DNA of 64,000 nt from Nautilus pompilius (Eukaryota; Mollusca; Cephalopoda; Nautilida; Nautilidae): the NCBI GenBank assembly GCA_018389105.1, contig JACATO010002215.1, forward strand, positions 62,001 to 126,000, given 5' to 3'. The translations under genes were made by a program, and so were the position numbers. The notes under the pieces were generated by a model, which was not told the DNA's origin, did no database searches, and saw only the letters and a list, made by a program, of their open reading frames with translations. How positions within the stretch are numbered: position 1 is the stretch's first letter; each line of letters starts with the position of its first letter. Below, in pieces: positions 1 to 11,259 of this stretch.

Positions 1-99
1 GAAGACAAGCAGTTGAGCATCTTTTGCAGCACGAAGAGTTTTATACATTATTTTGCATTGAATCACCGAGATTTTTCGTTACGGTTGAAGTCCACCTCC

Positions 100-510
100 C
101 ACTTCCTACTAATAACCGCGCCAGAGGTTCCTTTAGTTTTATAATGCTTCTGGGATGTGGAGGGTTGCTTCTTGCTGACGACCAAATTGCTCTCACAGGT
201 GACTGAACAGGTTTATGTTAGGAGTTTTAGATACTCGCAGAAAAAAGATCTGAATGCTTCTTTCTGCTTCTAGACTGCTTATACGGGTGATGTGGCATGT
301 AGCGCCATCCCCTTGAAGGATGCGGGCGTGCCATCTTGGTACAATGATAAGAGACGTGATTTTAAAATGGAAGTATTTCAGGCAGGGTTAGGACGTCCTT
401 CGACAGTCGCCCTTTCTCCCTTGTCAGATGGCATCCCACGCCATGACACTACCGTCTGCATCCTTGACGACAATTGGGATAAACATCTTCATTAGCTTTT
501 AACTATCTCC
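100..510 (-). pseudogene. Tc1-like transposase remnant, C-terminal half
   Basis: Read on the minus strand in one frame interrupted by several stops, this gives the order of blocks expected for the catalytic core of a Tc1-type DDE transposase. DGSVMAWDAI matches the usual GGSVMVWGAI block. ILQGDGATCHITR matches the block around the second catalytic Asp (QDDNAPCHRTR). SKTPNINLFSHL, a stop, then EQFGRQ matches the SPDLNPIEHLWE.L.R block near the third acidic residue. The single conserved frame across about 130 codons despite the stops argues for a real fossil rather than chance. The first Asp region and N-terminal DNA-binding domain are not recognisable, and no inverted repeat was found. The 3' end may lie outside the window. 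Confidence 0.65.
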
Positions 511-3019
511 GGTTGCAAAAACCGGACGGGGAGTTTCTGAAACCGAAAAGTATCCATTGCCAACACTCGATAGTTTCGTGAGACGCTTCCCCTGCCGAGA
601 CCTTTTGAAACGCTTGTTTCTACTGGACAAAAATAAGGAAGTAATGCTGGCACTTTCTTGACGTGACTTTGCCGCATCAGTGACATCCATTTGGGTGGAC
701 ACTGCGATAACCATGCTCACAAATCCAATAAAAATGTTAAAATCTTTGGCAGTCTAGCACCGACTTTGGCTACCTTCTGATGGTCATACACCTTAAATAT
801 GTAAACGCATTTTAAAAACTCTAAAGGTAGAAAACAATAGATTATACACAATAAATGCCATCTTGACTCGGAATTTTGCGTAACATACTATCGTCGATGG
901 TTTCGCATTTAATTACTTCTAACGAAAGTTGTAGCGACGGATATGGTAACCCTGATAAAAAGGAATATCTCTGTATTACGTAACTATATGAATGTTAGAT
1001 ATTAGGATTTCTAAGAGCAACCGGTGGTCCAATGAAAAGGATCGAGTTTGACTTACTGTAGAGGTTGGCTCCGTACCTTATCAGGGCTTCTTATGGCATT
1101 TCTTCACCAGCTGGTCGTGTGAGCTTCATCCGGACACTCCAGCATCTGAAAGCTCTGGTGGAGATTTCACTTGCAAAATCGGAAATCCCTGTCTCTTCTC
1201 GGCGTAGTGTAAGCAGAGCTCCCTGCCTAGGGTGTCTTCTGTATAGAGCGGGCTATCGCCATTATCGAGATCGGCACACGACACAATAACAGCACTTTAA
1301 ATATAAAATAGTTTAATATATTTAAACAAATGCTATTACGTATGTTATTGTACAGTTACTCTGTTGGCAAGGAGGTTATCAACGGTAGGAGAAGTTCGGA
1401 CATGGAGTAGTAGGGACTGATGGATGGCGGTGAATCAGGTATAGCTGTTAAGCTTCAGCCTATAGGTACTATAAACTCTGAACACGAGCATACTGTTTTT
1501 ATCACAAACTTTGTGCGGTTTAAAGAATTTTTTTACTTTAATATTGTTTTTTCAACGTAATACTTAAATATAAAAAGACTGATTTATTTCAATACGTATC
1601 CAGTCCACTGTTTTAATTTGGAATCCTCTGCCTTTAGAACAAGGGGCCGAATATTCTTTGATGACTGAATGCAACCTGATTTTGATTTTTAATAACTATT
1701 GGAATTTTAAAAAAAATAAGGATAAATAGGGCATCGAAACCAAAGCCTGGCGAGCAGCTAGGTACCAGGTTACTTTTTAACCTCTATACGTTGAAATTCC
1801 TCGGTAAGGGGGTCTGTTGGAAGTTGATTTTAAAATGGTCATTTTATATTTATGTCAGGCTGTCAAAATATTGACGCTTCCAAGATGGCAAATGGCTGAT
1901 CGGCGCTCCACAAAGAATGGCTGTGAGGCAGGCGGATCAATTCTAGAAAGCTGATATCTGGGAAATCTCGGCAATAATAACATGCATTATACATGATTTA
2001 ACGCCGGTCATTAGTCTTTAACTCTGTCGCTCATTTATCGTGGAACTCGCCTCGAATACGAAACGTTCCCTGCCTCGGGGAGGCGACGAGACGCGAATAG
2101 CATAACCCTGGCAAAGAAATCGGCCGATGCGACAGATCGTTCAGGTTCTGTCCTACGCCATCGGTATAAATACACATGTGCGCGCTCAATTTGGTTTAAT
2201 AAGGATTCTTTTTAATTATGAAAAAATGAAGAAATTTTCGTTCTTTCCAACCGCGGTTTGTTCTTAAAGTGGTATATTCGAACGAGCAGCGATCTGGTCA
2301 CCCGTTCTGCTTTAGGGCTCGAAAATAAGACAAGGAAATTCCTCCTGAAGAAGACAGACGTCGAATCTCGGCGCATTCCCTCTCGGTTTTAATGGTGGCA
2401 GGTGCCTGTTAAGGCAGCGTACCCGGCGGAGGTAAGGAATTCCCGGAGAAGCACCAGTTGCCTAACCCTCCGTCACGTGACCGCTGACCAAAAACGTTGC
2501 GGTTGAGGTTCGCCCCCTCGGGTCTTCTTCAGATCCGAATGGAGCAGAAAGCGTTTTTTTTTTTTTTCGATTAAAAAATTATGTTTTTATTTTGTATTTC
2601 CATCTTTTGTGAAAAATATAACTTCATGGTTGTTTTTTTAAATTATTTTTAAAGCAAGAATACGAGGGAAAAAAGGGTTGGGGGAGAGGCGGAGCTGACA
2701 GTTCTTGGTTAAAGATTCGCTGTAAGAACACCCACCATCTACTAAGGACCCCAGCTGATAAAAGCCTGTACATTTAAAGCCGAAGACTCTTTTACAACAA
2801 CAAAAACACAAGAACATCCTATTGTTGCTCAGAACTACCCCTTGGCAACTCTCCTCCCTTAACAACAGGACTTGGTACTGCAATCGAGCTCCATTTTCCT
2901 AGTAACACACGCTGTAAACAAGACGGTTTACCTTATGTCTTCGAGGAGGTCCATTATTTGTGCGGCCTTTATTTAATAATGATCCATGTTCCTTGTGTCC
3001 GTGTCGCACTTGTTCACGC
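511..3019. other. Unassigned sequence, no recognised feature
   Basis: No open reading frame here resembles a family I know, and I see no tRNA, terminal repeat or long tandem array. There is a T-tract near 2557-2569 and generally AT-rich composition with a GC-richer patch near 2040-2130. Probably intergenic or intronic. Confidence 0.4.
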
Positions 3020-3440
3020 CTAATCTCTACACCTCTCCGTGGTTCGTTTTCCCGGTTTTCGGTTTCGTGTACGAGGGCAGAAACGAACCGCGGAGTCGGA
3101 ATTCGGTTTTCCGGTTGTTGACACTCACCCCGGTTCTTGGCGAATCCAGTCCTGGCTTTCTACCGGAGGACAGTAAACGAAAGAGCGGCGAAAGTTACTA
3201 AGGAACCGCTGAGGGGGGCGGTGGTGGTTCTTGGACGGTGGTCAGGACGAAAGCCCGTGAAGGGCTAGGCTGGCTAACGCGGAACCTTCCTCGAGTGAAG
3301 CCGCTAGCGGCGGGGGCCGGCTGGTGAAGAAGAACGAAACGAAACCATGCCAATTCGCCAACCCGAGCCGGCCCTGACCGCCCGTACCAGCCTTAGTAGT
3401 CTACCACAGGACCAATGGCCGCGCCCGTCCTGGTTTGAAA
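3020..3440. promoter_or_regulatory. CpG-dense patch, possible promoter or first-exon region
   Basis: Counting by eye, about 29 CpG dinucleotides fall between 3181 and 3440, far above the AT-rich flanks. An ATG at 3347 sits in a good animal start context (GAAACCATGC) and opens a 63-codon frame beginning MPIRQPEPALTART, which resembles nothing I recognise. This could be a 5' exon, a promoter or a GC-rich repeat. No TATA box, splice donor or downstream exon could be tied to it. Confidence 0.25.
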
Positions 3441-3993
3441 CGGCGGCTAAGTTTAAAATTGACACTGGAGGGGTTCAAATTAGCCAAAAAAAAATTGACA
3501 GAAAACGAATGGCGAAATGCCAGTATAAGCCGTTGTGAAGTGAAATTCAAATAACTGACTTAATCATGTAAATAATTTCCCCTAAGACCAGTTCTGTGCT
3601 TATCTTTTTTTTCTTCTTTTTTTGTATAAAACAGTTAATCTTGAATTAATTAGGAATCAGTTTAGAGTCTTCCGTACTTTGATGTCATTTATTTATAGGC
3701 CGCATTATTGTATTTAATCATTTCACGCCAGCCAGTCTCCTTAACGGTATCAGTAATTGGACCTGCCAGTACCGGAGGGAGTAAGACAGCATCCATTAAA
3801 AAATATCAAGCGAAACAATTTGCTTGAAAGCAAAAAAAATTAGCCACAGCCATTAGCATAAAAACTAGACACCGCATTCCATTCTTTTTCATATGATTTT
3901 AATTTGTAATTTTAAATGTAAATGAGAAATATGGCGAGTGAAAGAAACAAGAAGATATAAATGACTTTCGACCAGAAAGATTCGCGTAAATTA
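3441..3993. other. Unassigned AT-rich sequence
   Basis: Nothing recognisable; poly-T and poly-A runs only. It ends in the TTA that forms the left flank of the element starting at 3994. Confidence 0.4.
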
Positions 3994-4084
3994 CACTGGA
4001 CAACAAAATGAAACTTTTCTGTCTGCCACCGATCAAAATGTGGGTGATCTTAGCTGAATTTTGGGTGCTGATTTCAAATCTGAA
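3994..4084 (+). repeat. Left terminal and subterminal inverted repeat of the CACTG element
   Basis: The outer 13 bases (CACTGGACAACAA) and the inner 18 bases (4067-4084, starting GCTGATTTC) both recur inverted at the other end. The stretch between the two blocks is not conserved between ends. Confidence 0.65.
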
Positions 4085-4315
4085 GTCAGGTTTTTTGAGA
4101 TATGCATAAGGAGGAATTTCACCATTAACGCTATATTTTGACTTATGTTATATGAACTATATATATAAAGCTTGAACAACAATATTTGGTATTCAAATGT
4201 TTAATGTGAAACATGTTTGCCATGATCAGACAGCAGATGCATGAGAAAGATTGATAAAAGCAGTATGGAAGATATGGAACACATTTAACTTACATAGTAG
4301 GTACATTCCAAATGT

Positions 4316-5240
4316 TCAAAAATGTTTCAGACACTCGTTCTTGTGCTTATGTGAGGTATCAGTCTCCCTTTGGAAGAACCAACAGTAATCATCCATCATG
4401 TTGGGATTGAATTTGCCCTGACATCTACTTTCCATCATCTTTATGTCTTGGTGGACCTTTTCACCATGCTCATCACTGACAACCCCTAGATTGGTTGGGA
4501 AAAAAATCAAGATGCTAATGCAGAAAATCCATCTTCAGAGACATCCTGGCCCCCATTTGCTGATACGCCATTAACATGTTTTCCACATACTCAGCATAGT
4601 GCTCAGCTCTATATTTGCCAAGGAAGTTCTGTACAACTAAAGTAAATGCTTCCTATGCTGCAGACCAACTTATTTCTTGAACCTGTCATCACGCATGAGT
4701 TCTCGAATTTCGGGCCCCACAAAAATTCCTTTGAGTTTAGCTTCACTTTGGTCAGCACTAAACTTCTCTCTTAGATACTTGAAGCCATTACTGTCTTTAT
4801 CTATGGCTTTGACAAAGTTTTTCATGAGGCCGAGTTTGATATGAAGTGGCGGAAGGTAGACATTCTGAAGGTCTACCAATGGCATTTGTTGCACATTGTA
4901 CCTGCCAACTATAGGTTCCAGTCGCTTAGGCCAGTCTTTTTGAGTGTAATGGTTGGCATCATCACGGCTGTCCCAAAGACACAAGAAGCACATGTGTGTT
5001 TTGTGTACACTAGCTGCAATCTGAGGAGGAGAGAAATAACATTGAGATCACCACAAATTTTCCATTTATGATCCGAATAACTCGTCACTTTTAAAAGGAG
5101 TTCCATTGACTTGTATGTCTCTTTCAAGCCAACTGCATAAGCTATAGGAACCTAAGGTTTTGGTTACCATGATGTAACAGCACAGCTTTAAGGCTTAGTT
5201 TGCTAATGTCTATGAACAACGGTCCTGGTGCAAAACGGTT
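4316..5240 (-). pseudogene. Decayed copy of an uncharacterised invertebrate multicopy gene family (CFLCLWDSR-type)
   Basis: The minus strand preserves a long, ordered match to a protein family I recognise from many invertebrate genomes but which has no established function. Blocks in order: LSLKAVLLHHGNQ (about 5200-5160), KETYKSMELLLK, HKWKICGDLNVISLLL, then a frameshift into MCFLCLWDSRDD (4993), KDWPKRLEP, PPLHIKLGLMKNFVKAID, AKLKGIFVGPEIRELM (to 4670), an interrupted FTLVVQNFLGKYRAEHYAEY and MLMAYQQMGARMSLKMDFLH, and a final frameshift in a T7 run into FFPTNLGVVSDEHGEK, HQDIKMMESRCQGKF and MMDDYCWFF. At least three frameshifts and two stops make it non-functional. The Cys pair and LGL helix are conserved in the family. 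In these genomes the family is highly repeated, which fits its position inside a mobile element. Confidence 0.7.
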
Positions 5241-5320
5241 TTCAGATTTGAAATCAGCGTGCGAGATATTACAAAGCAAGCATGATAGTGTTCCGGTGGA
5301 AAAATCATTGTTGTTCAGTG
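5241..5320 (-). repeat. Right terminal and subterminal inverted repeat of the CACTG element
   Basis: Inverted partner of 3994-4084. The inner 18-bp block at 5241-5258 is identical to its partner, and the outer end TTGTTGTTCAGTG differs at one base. The pseudogene reading frame begins almost directly inside this repeat, suggesting that the 5' part of the gene has been lost by internal deletion. Confidence 0.65.
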
Positions 5321-6960
5321 TTATTATTTTTTTTATAACTTCAAACACAGTCGACGAAAAAGAACAAATTCCTTTACATATTCTCGCGTATGTTTGTTTC
5401 CTAATCGAGGTAATTTGAACGTATTGGAGATGATCTATCAATCCAGTAATAGTTTCCGCAGTTCTGTAGTAAAACAGACGAGATCATCTTATTTTAAAGT
5501 TCTTATTTGCATTTAAACTATACGACGCTGTAGACTAGTTTAATTTTCCGATAGCATATAGCTCTAGATTATTAGTTTTCGAGTTCAATTTGTTTTATTC
5601 AACGTCAACTTTATTTAATCTTTGATGGGCTTGACATGAACTCCGAAAAGACCATTTTTACATTGGATTTATTCGTTTTTACACATAAAACCGTATAGAT
5701 AACAAGTGACGAGGTTATTCGTATGTGAGTCCCTAGACGACCGGCGGATGGCTGGCTGTGCTGGATGAAGGCTCGGGTTCGATCCTGCGAAGATCCGGGC
5801 CAGTTTGACGTGCATTTCTTCCCCGTCCACGTCGGTTTCCGCCCGCGACTAAAGCAGAGGAGTTATAGCGATGTAATAAAGACCGGCCGCCATTCAAGAG
5901 CCCTGTTGCCCCTCCCCCTCCCACACTTTCCTTTTTACATCTCACGTCTGCAAAGGGTTCCCAGCAGCACCTCGAAGTCAGAAAAGAGGTTCGCGGAAGA
6001 GGAAAGAACAAGTAGAGATGGTACTTTTCGTTCAGTGTATTATTGCAGATTGCCTTGCACTTTTAAGTTTAAAAGGCTACGCGTGAAATATAGCACCTGA
6101 ACTCTGAATCCAAACCTTTTAATTTGCACTGAAGTCACGTGTGCGTGTGTGCGCGCGCGCAAGACGGTGTCATGATGTACTGGCAACTATTTCTATAAAT
6201 TAGAGTATTAATAGACTAATAAAGGTCAATTTAAATTAGTTTTATGAAGGAAAAACACGATAATTCTTTTATTAACTCAGTTAATCCCTTAAAATAGCTG
6301 TTTTATAATCTTTGTTCGTGTGCTTTATAGAGAGCACGAGATAACTGCGATTACAGCACTATTCAGATAACGGGCACTTTTGCATCGGATACAGTTATTT
6401 AAAGATATTAACCATAGGTGATTGTTTCTTGTTTACGGAAATTTATTCAGATTAAGCATCTGGCCTAATCATCGGGCAGTCTAAAAACTATACACCCATG
6501 AAATGTCTGCTAAGCATTTTTGCTTGAATCGACGTGGGTTCTAGCTGAGAGGCTGGCAGAAAATGCGGAACTGACAGTGGACGGCTTGGACCGGTAGTCA
6601 GCCTTTGATAGTACACGTGAAAGGATCCAGGGCTGCTGTAGCAGCGCTTGCTAATATTGGCAGGTAACCAGAAATGGCCTCCAGGATGGCCTGGGCTTTC
6701 AGTCGTAATGACGTCTCGGATGCGTGCGGTGAGTACAAACTTCGCGGTTGGCACAGGACTCGGGCACCTCGAAGATGGGGATGTCATGTCCCATTGACGG
6801 TGATGGGAGAGAGACGTCAGTAATTGACACTGATTGTTTTGCTGTCCCCGTCTTAGACCGTATTAAGTCGAGCAATAAACTGGGGATACATACCGCAGGA
6901 CTTCTGACTGCCGACGGCAAACCCGGTGGACCTCTAATCTTTGTCAGACTGCCATCCCTG
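5321..6960. other. Unassigned sequence with one possible SINE head
   Basis: No gene recognised. GGTTCGATCC at 5774-5783 matches a tRNA-type B box, and a weak A-box-like TGGCTGGCTGTGCTGG lies about 30 bases upstream, so a degenerate tRNA-derived SINE starting near 5730 is possible but unproven. A short GT/GC run lies near 6140-6162. Confidence 0.3.
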
Positions 6961-6971
6961 ACTCTTTCTCC

Positions 6972-7068
6972 GCGCGCGCGCGCACACACACACACACCAC
7001 ACACACACACACACACACGCACACACACACACACCACCACACCACACACAGCAGCAGCAGCAGCAGCA
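6972..7068 (+). repeat. Compound microsatellite (GC)n(CA)n followed by (GCA)6
   Basis: CGCGCGCGCG passes into an interrupted CA run with ACC interruptions, then six GCA repeats at the right edge. The CAG/CTG portion is short. The frames read across it are low-complexity artefacts. Confidence 0.9.
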
Positions 7069-10000
7069 GGCTGTTCTTCCAAGAAACAGTAAAATTTGGC
7101 AAAATGTCTAGAAACAGAAAGCAACTGAAACATTGTTGATATCCTAACTCTGCATAATTAAGTGTTACATAAAAACTGTTTTGATACCCACTTTATGGTT
7201 AAATATAATATTTATTCCAATTTTCTACTAAAATTAAATGTAGCCACGCCTAATGGAGCATATAAAAAGGTATAAAACCAATTTCATTTTTTGTCTGAAA
7301 CAATAAATGAAAGATTATTGATCTAAAAAAAAAGAAAAACAAAACAACCTTTTACACTGGGGCTCTTTAATTTGTGGAATCTAAACGCAAAACAAACTGA
7401 AAGCCAGCAGGGCCTAAGGTATGGAAAAAACAGTATCTATCATGAATCTTCAGCAGTATAGCCTGCTGTGAACGAACCATTATTGGAATCATCAGGAAGT
7501 ATGCGGTCCAAGCGGCCCACGCAGCTCTCGAACACGTCGAGGGAATATTCTAGGACGACCGGCAGAAATACCTATTCTCAATTTTAATGAAAGGTTTTGA
7601 AGGCTTCGACTGCTCGTTTGGCCTGCAGACTTCTCTTTGACATAAACAGGTGCCCCTTTTCTTTTTCGGAATCTTTCCCCGCAGTCAGAGGGCGTAAAGT
7701 TAAATAAGTTTTCGCCCGGATGCTAATAGCACGGCATATTTCAACAGGAGTCGTAGATATAATGTGCATTACAAATGCCTTCGATTAGACATTAAGCAAT
7801 AAAGTCAGTAACCGAATAGTATCTGTTTAAAATACTTTGACAGAAAAATTTTTTAAAAAAGCCGGCGATATAACCAATTAGCCGTCATAGCGATCGTCCC
7901 GAATGACCCCGGTTAACTGAAAAATGCTTCTATTTGGTGCATTCACAAAACGTAGAATCTTCTAGCCGCTGTTTAAAGATGTACGCCTACTGGACACGGG
8001 CAAAACCGCCTGCAAAGGGTTTAAAAGATTCTGAAGTTTTAAAGTTTCTATAATACAAAAGATAGACAAATCAGAAATGGCAGCCGATTGCATGTGGATC
8101 CGTAAATCAGGCAGGGAGGGAGTCGTCAGATTATGAGGGAAAAAATGGGATTTTATTGTGCGATGAACCTTGAAAACAAGATAGTCGTCCGACTGCTCTT
8201 AGGCTCTTATTGTAGCAGAGGATGGAGGGAGGAATGCTTCATTCTTTACCACGGTTTGTTTCTAGAAGTCGGAGTGTGTGTTATAGGAAGCACTTCCGAA
8301 ACCGGAGCAGACCTAGTTATGAAGTGAAGCGGTGCTCTTTAAAGATACCTGGGGAAGCTGAGGAGGAAGAGGTGTCGGCCGTCACGCTGAGTGTCGAGAA
8401 GCGTTTTTCAGCAAACAAGATGAGGCAGAAACAGCGTTGATAATGGGATATTTACAGAAATTAATGAGCTGCTTCTGGCCTCTCCCATCGACTTATTAGG
8501 GGGGACTAATAAAAAGATTTACTGCAAAAGCAACTGGGAATCGACTCCGTCTTAAGAAGTTGTTTTAGTACTAATTGAATGACTGGAAAAGCTGTGTAAA
8601 TGGTCCGTGAAAAGCAGACGTTTATCTTACATTATTTGTGGCTGTGGTGGAGACAAATCGAATTACCGTAACTGATCAAGTTCTATAATTGCTCAGCTGT
8701 ACGCTGTTGCTATATACCGGTTTATACAAAATCTTAGCGAGGGTTCGATGTTTAACCCTTACGATGCTGAAAGCGGATATTTCCGCCCATTTGTTTCTTG
8801 ATGCAGATTTACCCTACGGCTTCAAAAAAAATACTTTCCCCTCTATTGTGATAAGCGGTAATACCTCTCACACACATCTTTGAAAGCCCCGCAACTTCTC
8901 CGATCAAATTCTTAATATTTTCTTCTTTTTTTGTTGCTAGTACCGAAAGGGTTAATAACTGTCCAACAAAGAGAGAGGCGCGATAGTCCGATGGTTAGTC
9001 TAGCGCAGTGGTTCCTCCAGCTTGTGGTGCGAATGGACCTGGGAGTACGTAATGGCTTTTCGGAAGATGCGTGAGAATCTTGGAGAAAAAGTAAATAGAA
9101 AATAAATCGAAACCCATCAAAATTGGAGGTATTTCCGCTAGCAGCAATCGGACGTCTCTGAAAGTATCCCTTTTCTGGACTCGCCCAAGCAAGTTGTAGC
9201 AAAGTTCCATAACCGAATCGTTGTTAGTTGGCAACCCCATCTTCAGCGGAGCAGTCACTTTAATATTGCTCGACGTGGATGAGTGTTTATTTAAAAACCA
9301 AAGAAATGGGGCTCTCTAGTAGCGACAGAGAACACGTGGACAGTAATGGGTTGAGGGCGACTCTGAGCCGCCTGGGAAGAAACAATAGAGCAGAGTAAAC
9401 AGGGAATTTCACATGTACAATCCCTCATATTTTGCTTATGGGTTTTATCTAATAGAAATAATCCATCACTTTAAGTCTGTGTGTCGTATGTTATGAGATG
9501 TTATCGAGCTGACGGACGAGGCCTGCCCGCCTACAGCGACACGAAAAATAAACTCGTGGAATTATTTTACAGACGAAAGCAAAACCATTGTTCATCGCTT
9601 TTTTATTTTTTGTTTTACGAATTGGACCCTTCTCGCTGCAGAAACCAAGACACGCTATCATTAAATATCTTGGTAATTCCTGCTTCCATCAAAATTGCAA
9701 CAAAAAAAAAATTTCTGGATTTAAAAGCCGTTGATATATTTACAACTATTACAAAATTTGTCAGTACGATATCTCGGAAGATTGAAGATATAGCAGAAGG
9801 TCATCATCGCACAAGAAGCGCTCCCGCCAACTTGATTAGAACACTGATGTCGACAATAACGCCCAACTCGTGGTTTTCATCCGTTTCCGTGAAAAGGCTG
9901 GCCTCAGGCGGAATATTTCTGTTTGAATTAAAAAAAAAAAATGCTAACTTAAACATCAGGCGAGGCAACTTTCGAGATACTTGGCAATTTTATGCAGACT

Positions 10001-11229
10001 GAGAGTGAGTTTGAATGGTTTTGGCGTGTGCATGTATGCTCTGATTGGGGCCGGCCCCGACTCTGAATTACGAGATTAAGTGTACGTGTTTCTCTTACTC
10101 CGAACACATGGAGACGCGCACATCTGGCAAACCTTTTAGCAAAATTGACAGATTACATATGGAGTTACAAGGCCTGAATGTAGTTATTTATATTACGCAG
10201 GACAGAACTCGAGCTTTCTCGAGGAAAACTGGGTTTTCAAAAGTCGTGTTGAAAGTGGAAATTTCTCGTCATTTGTGAACTTTAATGAATTCATTGGTGG
10301 GGGGATTGTAACGAAGCAAGCAGCGGCCATTTTCGACATATAAGCGAGAACCGACATCATTTTCCGGATCTCGCACGCGCAGATTGTAAGCAACCCCGTT
10401 GATTCTGTCGCTTCATTGTGACAGAGCTACTGGGGACACGGATCCAACTGGCGACATAAGACAGTCCATATGTCTGGGATCCGTCTTCTCATAGCGCCTG
10501 ATGAAACATTGAGTGACAGGAAGATTCTGTTCACCTTTGAAGTGATGGCAATAGCGAACAGAGATCTCGGTGAAATCGCTCCTCAAAAACCTTCCTGCAC
10601 GACCGGACATCTCCCGCTTTGGAAATCATAAGGACATCGAAAATTGCCTACAATCATAACGTAAAAGGACAACCAGAATTTGAGTTTCACCCCCGAATAA
10701 ATAAATTCGCAACCGGAAGACAAAGTCAGCTGGCTCAATGAGTTTGGCCTGTTCGTCGCGTCCAGCTACAAAATTCTTTAATTTTTACCTGTATTTTAAG
10801 GACAGATAATTTTCATAGCTAATGGGTTTTCATCTATCTATAGGTAAGATTAACAGTATTCACAGATAATAGACGTGGTTTTTGCTGGTGGAAGTAACGG
10901 CTATAACATTACCCGTTATGTCACCGGATGTGTCACTAATTCATTGAGTTCTGCTGCAGAGTAACTCTCTCGGCGTGCCAGCTTACGCAGTCTCCCCAAC
11001 TTTAGCCAGCTTTATTTCACTGACAGCCATACATGAGCAGCTTTTGTTCAGTTAAAGCAGGTTCTGGCGAGGTAGAATGTCAGCTGGTGTGCTAATTAAT
11101 AGGTTTGAATTCGATTAAGTTCAGGTGTGCTTCCGCTGGGTGAAGTAAGACTTTTGGTTTAAATTGGTTTCTCAAGGTTGTATAAGTGTTCTTAAATTTC
11201 ATTTAATGTGAAAAAATAAGGGAAATTAT
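7069..11229. other. Unassigned sequence; one open frame of 173 codons
   Basis: The plus-strand frame at 9481-10002 (MSYVMRCYRADGRGLPAYSD...) is the longest non-repetitive frame in the window, but it contains homopolymer-coded lysine runs, no domain I recognise and no visible splice or promoter context. It is most likely chance. Near 9006, CAGTGGTTCCTCC followed by a GTGGTGCGAATGGACC stretch resembles a solitary hAT-type terminus without a partner. The rest shows nothing recognisable. Confidence 0.3.
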
Positions 11230-11259
11230 GTATATATATATGTATGTGTGTGTGTGTTT
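11230..11259. repeat. Short (TA)n(TG)n microsatellite
   Basis: ATATATATATGTATGTGTGTGTG, about 28 bp. Confidence 0.8.

Larger units (their letters stand above)
3994..5320 (-). mobile_element. Compact DNA element with CACTG...CAGTG ends (CACTA/EnSpm-like)
   Basis: The left end begins CACTGGACAACAA. The right end, read inward on the minus strand, begins CACTGAACAACAA, so 12 of the first 13 bases match. The element is bounded on both sides by TTA (3991-3993 and 5321-5323), a 3-bp target duplication typical of CACTA/EnSpm elements, which end in CACTR. A second, subterminal inverted repeat is perfect over 18 bases (4067-4084 and 5241-5258). The whole element is 1327 bp and carries one decayed gene on the minus strand. 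The superfamily assignment rests on termini and target duplication only; no CACTA transposase is present. Confidence 0.65.

Noticed and set aside
9003-9060. Solitary hAT-type terminus (CAGTGGTTCCTCC...)
   Set aside because: Only a loose match to hAT ends, no inverted partner end or duplication found nearby; mentioned but not called as an element.
9481-10002. 173-codon open frame as a gene
   Set aside because: No recognised domain, homopolymer-rich, no promoter, splice or conservation evidence; by length alone it is compatible with chance in 64 kb read in six frames.
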